Position numbers and translations under genes: made by a program. The notes beneath the pieces were generated by a model. It made no database searches, was not told the DNA's origin, and saw nothing but the letters and a program-made list of their open reading frames with translations. This document shows positions 27,614-35,746 of a DNA stretch of 64,000 nt, piece after piece (the stretch's first letter is position 1; each line of letters starts with the position of its first letter). Source of the DNA: CAZIUL01 sp964542475 (GTDB lineage: Bacteria > Planctomycetota > B15-G4 > CAYZWU01); NCBI GenBank assembly GCA_964542475.1, contig CAZIUL010000009.1:62001-126000 (forward strand), in the 5' to 3' direction.

Positions 27614-28375
27614 TCACTTGTGCGCCGCAAAAAAGGCCAATGCGAGCCCCTTCAAGACCAGGTCCGGATCGTGATAATCCACGCAGGATGTCCTTGAGAC
27701 GAATAGCGGCCCATCTCCTCCGGTCACAACCACGCGACACCCTTTTTCAGCTTCCGCAAGAAACCTCTCGACCAGCAACTCGACCATGGCCAGATAACCG
27801 TTTTCAACACCGGAACGGATGGCTGATTCGGTGTCCCTGCCAAGCAAAGAAGGCTGTTTTGCAGCTCCAATGTCAACGCTTGGAAGCCCAGCACAGCCGA
27901 CAGCAAGAGACCGCGCCATGAGGCCCAGTCCAGGCGCAATCGCTCCTCCCATAAAAGCTCCTGTTCCATCGATACGGTTGAAGGTTACAGCGGTTCCACA
28001 ATCAACCACTATCAAAGGAGAACCGTATATTTTTTCGGCAGCCAGACAATCCAACAGGCGATCATGGCCTGTTTGTTCGGGTAGAGCAGTCAGGTTCGTG
28101 ATCGGTAATGCAAAGTCACGGCCCAGCACCTGCATCGATTTGGGAAACAGATCGCTGAAGGATGAAAAAACAGGAGGGTTCACGGAGGAAGCAAGGATCG
28201 GAACATCGTTTCCACGCTCTCGGAGCAGCCAATCCATCAATTCGGGCCAGGACTCCCGCTCGGCAACTGCCGAGCGTTTTCTGGTCAGCACATCGAGGTC
28301 GTCCAGAATTGCGGATGATATCCAGGAATTTCCAAAGCTGAGAACCGCCACTCTCAAGGGGAGCACTCCCTGCAA
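27614..28375 (-). CDS. coaX: type III pantothenate kinase (CoaX-like)
   Basis: The 253-residue protein has the ASKHA-fold signatures of type III pantothenate kinase. They are the VVDCGTAVTFNRID segment, the GGAIAPGLGLMARSLA stretch, LPSVDI, ENGY near residue 165 and a late VVTGGDG. The enzyme phosphorylates pantothenate in the first step of coenzyme A synthesis. The N-terminal motif is unusual: the family's D-x-GNT appears as LSFGNSW, with Ser where the acidic residue is expected. The gene lies 95 bp upstream of the MnmE-like gene. Confidence 0.8.
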   Translation of the reverse strand: MQGVLPLRVAVLSFGNSWISSAILDDLDVLTRKRSAVAERESWPELMDWLLRERGNDVPILASSVNPPVFSSFSDLFPKSMQVLGRDFALPITNLTALPEQTGHDRLLDCLAAEKIYGSPLIVVDCGTAVTFNRIDGTGAFMGGAIAPGLGLMARSLAVGCAGLPSVDIGAAKQPSLLGRDTESAIRSGVENGYLAMVELLVERFLAEAEKGCRVVVTGGDGPLFVSRTSCVDYHDPDLVLKGLALAFFAAHK

Positions 28376-28460
28376 CCAATCAAAACCGTTTTCCGGTCAA
28401 CGCCAAAGTTCACCTGGAAAAAGCGCGGGAGCTCTATGCTGTCCACAGGCAACGACTCCG

Positions 28461-29471
28461 TTAATCATTGGGAACAAAAAAGGTTTTCGTGATGTGCTTG
28501 CCGTGCCGGCTTATGACCACAACGTATTTCCCTTCGTTCGGATGATCCTTGAAGTAGTTGATGGCTCCGGCCTTGTTATGAACCGGAAATCCGTTGATTG
28601 AAACAAGAATATCTCCTGCCTGTAAACCATAGCTGGTTCCAAGCGAACTCTTCTCCATGGCTGTCAGTTTCAGTTCCGTCTTCCCTGTCTTGGGGTTCGT
28701 CATCGATGCCCAGGTTATTTTCGCCAGCTCGTTTTCATAGCCGGTGCGTAGCTGATCATGATCGTTCTTGGACACGAAAAAGTGATCCGGTTTGAATTCG
28801 GTGGTCTGTTCGGGAGGGTTCTTGAGGTACTCCTGAACCTCCTCGAAATCCTCCGGGCTTACAGCATTCTTGGCATCGGAGCCGGATCCATCCGCATTCA
28901 GGAACTCGAGGGAAACAGCCGATTGCTTTCCGCAATAGGAAAAAATCACCCGGTCTTTTTCGATCTTGAGAACCTTCCCGTTGAAAGGATGAACATCGTA
29001 GGGCGGCTTGAGCGGATCGCCCTCCTTGCTCCAGATCTGCAGCTTGAACGGTTTCTCGCTCTCCTCCGCTTCCAGTTCCGGATAGTAAATTCTGGCCATG
29101 CTTTCCGTGGGATCGGCGGATTTCAGAATTATGATTACAGACAGGATGTCTTCAATCGGCCCTTCTTCAAGTGCATCGATTGTATCGTTATCCAGCTCGG
29201 CGGCTTCCACCCTTTTAAATCCGCTTATCGGTGCCTTCCAAATAGCGGAATAATTGTTGATGTCGATTACGGTTTCGCCGCGCTTTATGTCCCCCCTTTT
29301 GACTCCCTTTTCATAGTCGTTCAGAAAAACCTTTCCGCTCGTGGGCTGGAATTTTCCTTCGGCCTTCTTTTGGTAGATCAATATGAATGTAAACGCGATG
29401 CATAGGATGATCAGGATGTTTAACGTCCAGATCAGGGTCTTGCTCCGGCGGATGTTCATTCGAAAAAGCAT
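28461..29471 (-). CDS. GspC/PilP-like inner-membrane protein with C-terminal PDZ domain
   Basis: From the ATG at 29471 (GGAG nine bases upstream) the protein has 336 residues. A short cytoplasmic N-terminus is followed by one transmembrane helix (LIWTLNILIILCIAFTFILI), then a periplasmic region. The last 90 residues form a PDZ domain (GTSYGLQAGDILVSINGFPV then KHPNEGKYVVVISRHG-like). This is the layout of GspC of type II secretion systems, which links the inner platform to the secretin. No other T2SS-specific genes are in the window. The neighbouring second pilT suggests it may serve the type IV pilus machine. Confidence 0.7.
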   Translation of the reverse strand: MLFRMNIRRSKTLIWTLNILIILCIAFTFILIYQKKAEGKFQPTSGKVFLNDYEKGVKRGDIKRGETVIDINNYSAIWKAPISGFKRVEAAELDNDTIDALEEGPIEDILSVIIILKSADPTESMARIYYPELEAEESEKPFKLQIWSKEGDPLKPPYDVHPFNGKVLKIEKDRVIFSYCGKQSAVSLEFLNADGSGSDAKNAVSPEDFEEVQEYLKNPPEQTTEFKPDHFFVSKNDHDQLRTGYENELAKITWASMTNPKTGKTELKLTAMEKSSLGTSYGLQAGDILVSINGFPVHNKAGAINYFKDHPNEGKYVVVISRHGKHITKTFFVPND

Positions 29472-29735
29472 GGATGTATGCTCCAAATACCTATGGGCCA
29501 AATTGGCGATGTGTACTGGTGTAAGGTTTTTCGCCCCTGCGGAAACCACCTGTTCGCGTATACGAGCGAAAAATTTTTCGCCACAACGGTATCATTTCCA
29601 TGAAGAATGTAAAACAAAAACATTCCTGACCAAGCCGGTGCAAAGCGTCGGGTCAGGTTGATCTATGCTTCTATGACCGGCGTTTGTCCAGGAAAATTCC
29701 CGGCATCAAGCACGGGAAAAACAGTTGGTGCCGTA

Positions 29736-30830
29736 TCAAGATCTTATATCCGCGAGCCTGATGCCCCTCGAAATCCCGCTGATAACGAGCTTCAACTCGT
29801 CGGGGTTGTCCGCTGCATCCAGCGCCTCGTGGTACCCTATCTTCCCTTCGCTGTAAAGCTGGGCCAGGGACTGGTTGAACGTGACCGTGCCAAAGTACTC
29901 CCCTTCCCTCAGCGCCTTTGTGAGCTCGATGGTTCTCCCCTCTTTTATGATCTCCTTTACTGTCGGAGTATCAATCAACAATTCGCAAGCCGGAACGCGT
30001 CCGGTTCCATCTATAGTTTTAACGAGCCTCAGGGAGACCACTCCGGAAAGCACCAGCGAAAGCTGGAGACGGATGAGTTCGTGCTGGTGAGGGGGAAAAT
30101 GTGCGAGAATCCGCTCAACGGTCTGAACAGCGTTTACTGTATGAAGAGTGGAGAGCACCAGATGCCCCGTTTCAGCGGCTTTTATCGCCGCTTCCATTGT
30201 ATCCATGTCGCGCATTTCGCCCATGACAATCACATCCGGGGCCTGTCGAACGGCATGTTTGAGAGCTGTTGTGAAATCCTTGGAATCCCTGCCGACTTCC
30301 CTCTGGGTAATGACGCTCCCCTTGTCGGTGAACACGTACTCTACCGGATCTTCGATGGTAATGACATGGCGGTGCATGTTGAGGTTGATGTGCTCGATCA
30401 TGGAAGCCATACAGGTGGACTTGCCGCTTCCGGTGACCCCGGTTACCAGCACAAGACCACGGCTCAAACTGGAAAGCCTTTCCAGCTGTGGAGCGGGTAG
30501 GTTGAGCTTTCTGAAGGAAGGCACTTCGGATTGAATGTAGCGGAAAACCAACCCGGGCTCACCCATCTGTTTGAAGATGTTTACACGAAACCTCCCTACT
30601 CCGACTACGGCATATGACAAGTCTATCTCTTCACCCTTGACATACCGCTCCATCCCCTGATCCTCGAGCAACTGGGCAAGAATCAGGGTTGCGAAATCCC
30701 GGGATATCTCATCCTCGGATATGAACTTGAGACCACTTTTCCCCCGAACAGTGGGTCTGCACCCTGTTTTCAAAATCAGGTCGGACGCGTTCTCTTCCAT
30801 CGTGATCTTTAGTAAATCGTTTAGTTTCAT
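29736..30830 (-). CDS. second PilT-type ATPase (PilT2/PilU-like)
   Basis: The 364-residue ATPase has Walker A GVTGSGKS near 131-138, the Asp box IEDPVEYVF, Walker B VMGEMRD and the His box STLHTVNAV. It has no zinc cysteines. It is a diverged paralogue of the PilT at 12582-13646. PilT paralogues such as PilU often act with PilT in retraction. It is not in the pilB/pilC operon but precedes the GspC-like gene on the same strand, with a 264-bp gap. Confidence 0.9.
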   Translation of the reverse strand: MKLNDLLKITMEENASDLILKTGCRPTVRGKSGLKFISEDEISRDFATLILAQLLEDQGMERYVKGEEIDLSYAVVGVGRFRVNIFKQMGEPGLVFRYIQSEVPSFRKLNLPAPQLERLSSLSRGLVLVTGVTGSGKSTCMASMIEHINLNMHRHVITIEDPVEYVFTDKGSVITQREVGRDSKDFTTALKHAVRQAPDVIVMGEMRDMDTMEAAIKAAETGHLVLSTLHTVNAVQTVERILAHFPPHQHELIRLQLSLVLSGVVSLRLVKTIDGTGRVPACELLIDTPTVKEIIKEGRTIELTKALREGEYFGTVTFNQSLAQLYSEGKIGYHEALDAADNPDELKLVISGISRGIRLADIRS

Positions 30831-31038
30831 TTCTCTTCCCTAGGATGCCTGTGGCTTTCCTTGTGAGCCAGGAAACCTGACCCCCTTAGTTTACCGTAAC
30901 CGCATATAGACCAACATGTTAATTATCGGTTCTTCGAGTATGACATCTTTAATGGAAAACCGGGTACTAGAAACAGAATCGACGAAAAGAGGGGGCGGCA
31001 GGCAAAATCCGGAGCGGGTCAACCTGTCACATGATCAC

Positions 31039-32034
31039 TCAATGGGCTTTCAGGTCGAGTTCACTAAGGATTGCACCGAGAAGACGGTTCAGGCCTTGGC
31101 CGCTGTGAGATGATATGAGGAAAACAGGACAGCCGATAGCTGTTGAGATCTTGCCAAGGTTCAAAGGAGGCCCTGTGAAAACGTCCGCCTTTGTGATAGC
31201 CACCAGCTGCGGCTTGGATGCTATTTTAGATGAATAGCTTTCGAGCTCTCTGAAAACGGTTTCATAGGCCTTCTCGAAAGAAGATTCGAGACCCTCGCGA
31301 CAATCGATGAGATGAAGCAGAATACGGGTTCTTTCCACATGTCGGAGAAACCGGTCCCCGAGTCCGTGGCCGGAATGCGCACCTTCGATAAGGCCTGGAA
31401 TGTCCGCAAAAACGATCCGGTGAAAATCCACATCCACTACACCCAGCTGAGGCACAAGTGTTGTGAACGGGTAATCAGCGATCTGGGGAGTTGCTTTTGA
31501 AATCCGCGAAAGAAACGTCGACTTCCCTGCATTGGGCAGGCCGATGATGCCGACATCGGCAATCATCTTCAGCTCCAGAATGACCGACCGTTCCTCTCCC
31601 GGCTTGCCTTTCTCAAACCTTCGCGGGACCTGATCCACTGACGTGGCCATGCCTGCGTTCCCACGACCACCACGCCCTCCTCGCAGCAAAACGAAAGGTT
31701 TTTCAGAATCGGTTAGATCCTTGAGAATATTACCATGAGAAGCATCTTTGAAAACGGTGCCTGGCGGAACCTTCAGTAGCAGGTCTTCCCCGGATTTGCC
31801 GGTGCAGTTGCTCCCCCCCCCGGGCTTTCCGTTCTGAGCCGCGAAACGCTGGTTGTTATGGTATTTACCAAGGCTTGCAAGGCCGGGTTCCACCATAAAG
31901 ACAACGTCTCCGCCATTGCCCCCATTCCCTCCGTCCGGACCGCCTTTGGGGATGTACTTTTCCTTGCGGAAAGAAAGGCAACCGCTTCCACCACTTCCGG
32001 ATCGAGCGTGAATAAGAACCTCATCCTTGAACAT
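31039..32034 (-). CDS. obg: Obg/CgtA ribosome-assembly GTPase
   Basis: The 331-residue protein has the glycine-rich Obg fold at the N-terminus (residues 1-155, many GG turns). The G domain follows, with P-loop GLPNAGKST near 164-172 and DIPGLIEGA in G3. It has no long C-terminal OCT domain. Obg binds the 50S subunit and links its assembly to nutrient state. It follows rplU and rpmA in the usual rplU-rpmA-obg order, separated from rpmA by 236 bp that includes a dispersed repeat. Confidence 0.96.
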   Translation of the reverse strand: MFKDEVLIHARSGSGGSGCLSFRKEKYIPKGGPDGGNGGNGGDVVFMVEPGLASLGKYHNNQRFAAQNGKPGGGSNCTGKSGEDLLLKVPPGTVFKDASHGNILKDLTDSEKPFVLLRGGRGGRGNAGMATSVDQVPRRFEKGKPGEERSVILELKMIADVGIIGLPNAGKSTFLSRISKATPQIADYPFTTLVPQLGVVDVDFHRIVFADIPGLIEGAHSGHGLGDRFLRHVERTRILLHLIDCREGLESSFEKAYETVFRELESYSSKIASKPQLVAITKADVFTGPPLNLGKISTAIGCPVFLISSHSGQGLNRLLGAILSELDLKAH

Positions 32035-32215
32035 CTACCCATCTATCCCCAAGGTATGCCGTACAGAATATCGTTTCTTCAGGCGACAGGCGAAAAAAGG
32101 AAGTCATGTCCATGAGGAATTAATTGAGACAACGGAGGTGTTTAATTATTAATGAGTTAGCGCAATCAAGCCCCTTTTCACCAGCCACGGTAAAAAAAAC
32201 CGTGTTTCTTAACTC

Positions 32216-32248
32216 TTGTCGGACTTGCCTGACCTGTCGGACTCTTCC
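32216..32248 (-). repeat. 33-bp dispersed repeat, copy 2
   Basis: This is the exact inverted-orientation copy of the 33 bases at 7850-7882. It lies in the gap between rpmA and obg, after a CACGGT/ACCGTG hairpin at about 32186-32204. Confidence 0.85.
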
Positions 32249-32270
32249 GGAAGCCTTCTTCGCTATGAGA

Positions 32271-32513
32271 TTACTGCGCGTCTACGGAGATCTTTTTCCC
32301 CGGATGATATGTAACAACCCCATCCACCAGCGAATACAAGGTAAAGTCGCGCCCCATACCCACATTCTTTGCGGGCTTGAATGGTGTACCGCACTGTCGC
32401 ACCAGTATGGTTCCTGCAGTCACATACTGCCCTGCATACCGTTTGATGCCACGGAACTGCGCTTTGGAGTCCCTCCCGTTTCTTGAAGATCCCTGTCCTT
32501 TTTTATGTGCCAT
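32271..32513 (-). CDS. rpmA: 50S ribosomal protein L27
   Basis: The 80-residue protein begins MAHKKGQGSSRNGRDS and continues with the L27 core (VTAGTILVRQCGTPFKP, GMGRDFTLYSLVDGVV). The start is set at 32513 because the extra six residues upstream do not belong to the family. It has no N-terminal extension of the Firmicutes type that needs Prp protease, and no prp gene lies between it and rplU. Confidence 0.96.
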   Translation of the reverse strand: MAHKKGQGSSRNGRDSKAQFRGIKRYAGQYVTAGTILVRQCGTPFKPAKNVGMGRDFTLYSLVDGVVTYHPGKKISVDAQ

Positions 32514-32613
32514 AAAACACCTCGTTATCATATGTCGAGCTGATGCTTTCCCTTTTCAACACATCCGGCTCTGATTCAGTTTCATGCTTCGTAAACGATG
32601 CCGTAAACAGTCG

Positions 32614-32916
32614 CTATGATGCCTCAATGGACTTGATTTCAATCCTGGTATACTTTTGGCGGTGGCCTATGAGGCGACGGTACTTCTTGCGCCTCTTGAA
32701 CTTTTGTACGCGAATCTTCTTCCCCAGCTCCTTCCCCTTTACAAGCCCCACGACTTTTGCCCCTTCGACAAAAGGTTCACCGATCTTTCCATCCACGAGA
32801 AGCACGCGGTCAAAACTGATCTCGCTGCCTTCAGCCGCCTGCTTCCAGTCGATGAGAACGCTATCGCCCTCTTTAACCTTGAACTGCTGGCCACTGTCCT
32901 GAAAAATTGCAAACAC
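32614..32916 (-). CDS. rplU: 50S ribosomal protein L21
   Basis: The C-terminal KFKRRKKYRRLIGHRQKYT segment identifies L21. The start is a GTG at 32916, giving MFAIFQDSGQQFKV, which aligns with the standard L21 N-terminus. An ATG further upstream at 32937 would place the strong AAGGAG ribosome-binding site inside the coding region, so I reject it. The product has 100 residues. It leads the rplU-rpmA pair ahead of obg. Confidence 0.93.
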   Translation of the reverse strand: MFAIFQDSGQQFKVKEGDSVLIDWKQAAEGSEISFDRVLLVDGKIGEPFVEGAKVVGLVKGKELGKKIRVQKFKRRKKYRRLIGHRQKYTRIEIKSIEAS

Positions 32917-33106
32917 CACTATTAACTCCTTCCGCATGACCGGACGAGATGATTACTTGCCAGCCGATAACAACCGCGCAAAGGACTATCCGTTGCATCG
33001 TCCTCTGAAAACAAGGCTATTCCCGGCAAACAAAAGGCCGCAATCATATACATAACCGAAGCCTTGTTCAATCTTTTTTTCGAGTTGGTTCTGTTTTTTC
33101 AGGATT

Positions 33107-34663
33107 CTATGGGCGCCCATTCTCTGAGTTCTGGAAATCAACGGCTTCATTCTCGATTATGATCTCCCCTAACGGAACCCGCCAGGAACCGACAATGGTG
33201 ACTTTTTTGTTGCTGATATCCTCTAACTCAAGTAATAAACGCCTTTTGTGGTTGTTTATGTAATCAGCTATCTTAGGGTTCACAACAATGTTCAGTTCCT
33301 TTTGCTTGTTTGTAACCCACAACCTGATTTTTCGAATGATGTTCAGGGTCGATGTCTCAAGAGAAGCCACGTAACCCGTGCCATTGCAGTTATCACACCG
33401 ATCGAACACAGAAAGTTTTAAACTAGGGCGCACACGCTGCCTGGTCAACTCGATTATTCCAAATGGCGACATGCGGGCAAGCTTGATCCTGGCCCGGTCT
33501 GGTTTGAGGGAGTCTCGGAACATCTTTTCAACAGCACGTTTATGTTCATCCTCCTGCATGTCGATGAAATCACAGATGATCAAACCGCCAAGATCACGAA
33601 GCCGGAGCTGGCGTGCGATCTCCTTCGCAGCCTCAATATTGATCTGAAATGCGGTCTCCTCCAGCTTTCCCCCCTTGAACTTGCCAGAGTTAACATCTAT
33701 GGCCACCAAGGCCTCTGTCTGCTCAATGACAAGAGAGCCGCCTGATTTCAATGGTATGTCTCGGTCAAGAAGCATCACAAGTTCTTTTTCGACGTTATAG
33801 TGGTCAAAAAGCGGATGTTTACCCTTGTACAGCTTCACCGAATTCGCCTGTCTGGGCATCACGATCTTCATAAAATCGCTGATACGCTTATAAACATCTT
33901 CCGAATCCACCAGAACCTCCTCGACGTTCGAGGAATAAAGGTCCCTGAGAGCCCGTATGGCAAGATCGTTTTCCAGGTAAAGTGTGGCTGGAGCAGCCTG
34001 GGATTTGATTCGCTTCTGTATTGCTTTCCACAGGTTGTTCAGATATCTGATGTCCTTCTTGAGCTCCTGCTTGGTCTGTCCCGCCCCCGCTGTTCGTACG
34101 ATCAGACCCATCTTCTCCGGAATATCCAGGCTATCAATGAGCTCTTTCAGCTTGTTACGTTCCGAATCATCCTCTATCTTGCGTGAGATCCCCCGCTTCG
34201 CTGTCCCTGGCATGTATACCAGATATCGCCCCGGCAAGCTGATGTATGTCGTGAGAGCCGGGGCCTTGTTCCCGATACCGTCCTTGGTCACCTGGACGAT
34301 AAGGTCCTGACCCTTGGATAGAAGCTTCCCGATGGACTGGGCATTCTTTTTGGAACTTTTCCTACCGGTTTTCTTTTTCTTGTCGTTTTCATCCGAGCCG
34401 GAACCCGATCCCTCTTTTTTCTGCTCCTTTACGTTTTCCATCAGATCTGAAACATGCAGAAAACCATGCCTTGAGCCTCCGAAATCAACAAATGCGGAAT
34501 CTATGCTCGGCTCGATGTTAACGATCTTCCCCATGTAAATGTTCCCGATACGCGAACATAACGATGACCTCTCCATGTAGAACTCATCGAGCTTGTTATC
34601 TTCGAGTATCGCCACCCGGCTCTCTTCCGCCTCGGTGGCGTTAAACAGCATCACTTTTACCAT
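33107..34663 (-). CDS. rng: ribonuclease E/G family endoribonuclease
   Basis: The 518-residue protein has the RNase G layout. An N-terminal S1 domain (IGNIYMGKIVNIEPSIDSAF, VDFGGSRHGFLH) is interrupted by a lysine-rich low-complexity insert of about 35 residues. The RNase H-like and catalytic part follows (ALVAIDVNSGKF, LGGLIICDFIDM), then the zinc-link cysteines (CDNCNGTGYV). It lacks the long C-terminal degradosome scaffold of RNase E. It probably processes rRNA and mRNA. It lies between the DUF2344 gene and rplU. Confidence 0.93.
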   Translation of the reverse strand: MVKVMLFNATEAEESRVAILEDNKLDEFYMERSSLCSRIGNIYMGKIVNIEPSIDSAFVDFGGSRHGFLHVSDLMENVKEQKKEGSGSGSDENDKKKKTGRKSSKKNAQSIGKLLSKGQDLIVQVTKDGIGNKAPALTTYISLPGRYLVYMPGTAKRGISRKIEDDSERNKLKELIDSLDIPEKMGLIVRTAGAGQTKQELKKDIRYLNNLWKAIQKRIKSQAAPATLYLENDLAIRALRDLYSSNVEEVLVDSEDVYKRISDFMKIVMPRQANSVKLYKGKHPLFDHYNVEKELVMLLDRDIPLKSGGSLVIEQTEALVAIDVNSGKFKGGKLEETAFQINIEAAKEIARQLRLRDLGGLIICDFIDMQEDEHKRAVEKMFRDSLKPDRARIKLARMSPFGIIELTRQRVRPSLKLSVFDRCDNCNGTGYVASLETSTLNIIRKIRLWVTNKQKELNIVVNPKIADYINNHKRRLLLELEDISNKKVTIVGSWRVPLGEIIIENEAVDFQNSENGRP

Positions 34664-34820
34664 TTTACATCCGTACGAATCAAACCCGGCATGCTGTCTC
34701 CCACAATCGAAAAAACGTTAACGGCACCAGATCAAGAACAAACATACAACTCCTGCTCTACTATATTCGTTGCTAACAATCAGCTATGCTCGATAAAAAA
34801 ATAAAAATCCAAGGTCCGGA

Positions 34821-35489
34821 TCATCTGTTTGATTCAAGGCCGCTCTGAGGATTTCCATGGATAACGGGTGAATGTATGATTCTGAGCGCTTTGACCATTA
34901 CATGTTCCTGCGAGGCCAGCTTGTAAAGGGCCCTGGCCAAGTCACCAATCCGCGGCTGCCTGCCGCCCATGCCTTCCAGCTCAAACAGCACAAACCCGTC
35001 TCTCATCTCATAACGTCGTATTAAAGGCCGAACATCCACGGTAAAACAACGGTCTTTTCGCGTGACGGTTGTTTCGATTTTTTCCATGGCGATCCATCTT
35101 CCAGCGGCTGATTCGACATCCTCGGCAGGGCCGTCAAAACAAAGAGTAAGCCCGATCTCTTCGGCATCCAACCCTTCCGGCCCGCCCCTGACAGCCTTGG
35201 TGATTGTAAAGCCTCCGGGCAGCTGTGCGTTGAGACTACTGCAAAGTTCCCCTGGGTTAACCTCATCCGCCAGTTTCACGGAGATCCATTCACCGTCGGT
35301 TTCGACCCCAACTGGAACGGCCCTGAATGAGGACAGCCGGATATGCGGATTACATCCTTGTGTAAAGCAAAGAGGCAGGCCTGTCCTCCTCAAGGCCCTT
35401 TCAAGGATCCTGATCGTGTCCAGGTGTGAGAAAAAAACCGCATCACCGCTCTTGGTATAGATAAATGAAAACAAAGGACCCTCTGGCAT
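34821..35489 (-). CDS. stand-alone DUF2344 (TIGR03936) radical-SAM-associated protein
   Basis: From the ATG at 35489 the product has 222 residues. It has the family's opening (FIYTKSGDAVFFSHLDTIRI, ERALRRTGLPLCFTQGCNPH) and the PVGVETDGEWISVKL strand. In many bacteria this domain is fused to, or lies directly after, a B12-binding radical SAM protein (TIGR03960) upstream of the RNase E/G gene. Here the downstream RNase gene is in place but the radical SAM partner is not: the next gene upstream is pilQ. The function is unknown. Confidence 0.82.
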   Translation of the reverse strand: MPEGPLFSFIYTKSGDAVFFSHLDTIRILERALRRTGLPLCFTQGCNPHIRLSSFRAVPVGVETDGEWISVKLADEVNPGELCSSLNAQLPGGFTITKAVRGGPEGLDAEEIGLTLCFDGPAEDVESAAGRWIAMEKIETTVTRKDRCFTVDVRPLIRRYEMRDGFVLFELEGMGGRQPRIGDLARALYKLASQEHVMVKALRIIHSPVIHGNPQSGLESNR

Positions 35490-35635
35490 TCTTGCCTTCG
35501 ACTGTTCAACATTCAGCATTCGACATTCGCCTGCCGGAGCCTGAAGAAACAAACAGACAAAATACTACCTGTCAGCAAAAACAGGCAAGGAAAATATCAT
35601 GGATGTATAAAGGGCCAGACCGGAACAGGGAGGGG

Positions 35636-35677
35636 AAAAGGAAGCCGGCGCCCTGTTGTCAGGATACGCCGGCTTCC
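35636..35677 (-). terminator. Rho-independent terminator after pilQ
   Basis: Read on the minus strand, an 11-bp perfect stem (GGAAGCCGGCG with CGCCGGCTTCC) with a 16-base loop is followed by TTTT. It begins 70 bp after the pilQ stop and would end the pilM-N-O-Q transcript. Confidence 0.8.
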
Positions 35678-35746
35678 AACCGCCTATGATGTCCTTCGTG
35701 TTCCACGCCGCGTCAGGCGCATTCAGGCTGCCCTGCCTTTGGACGA

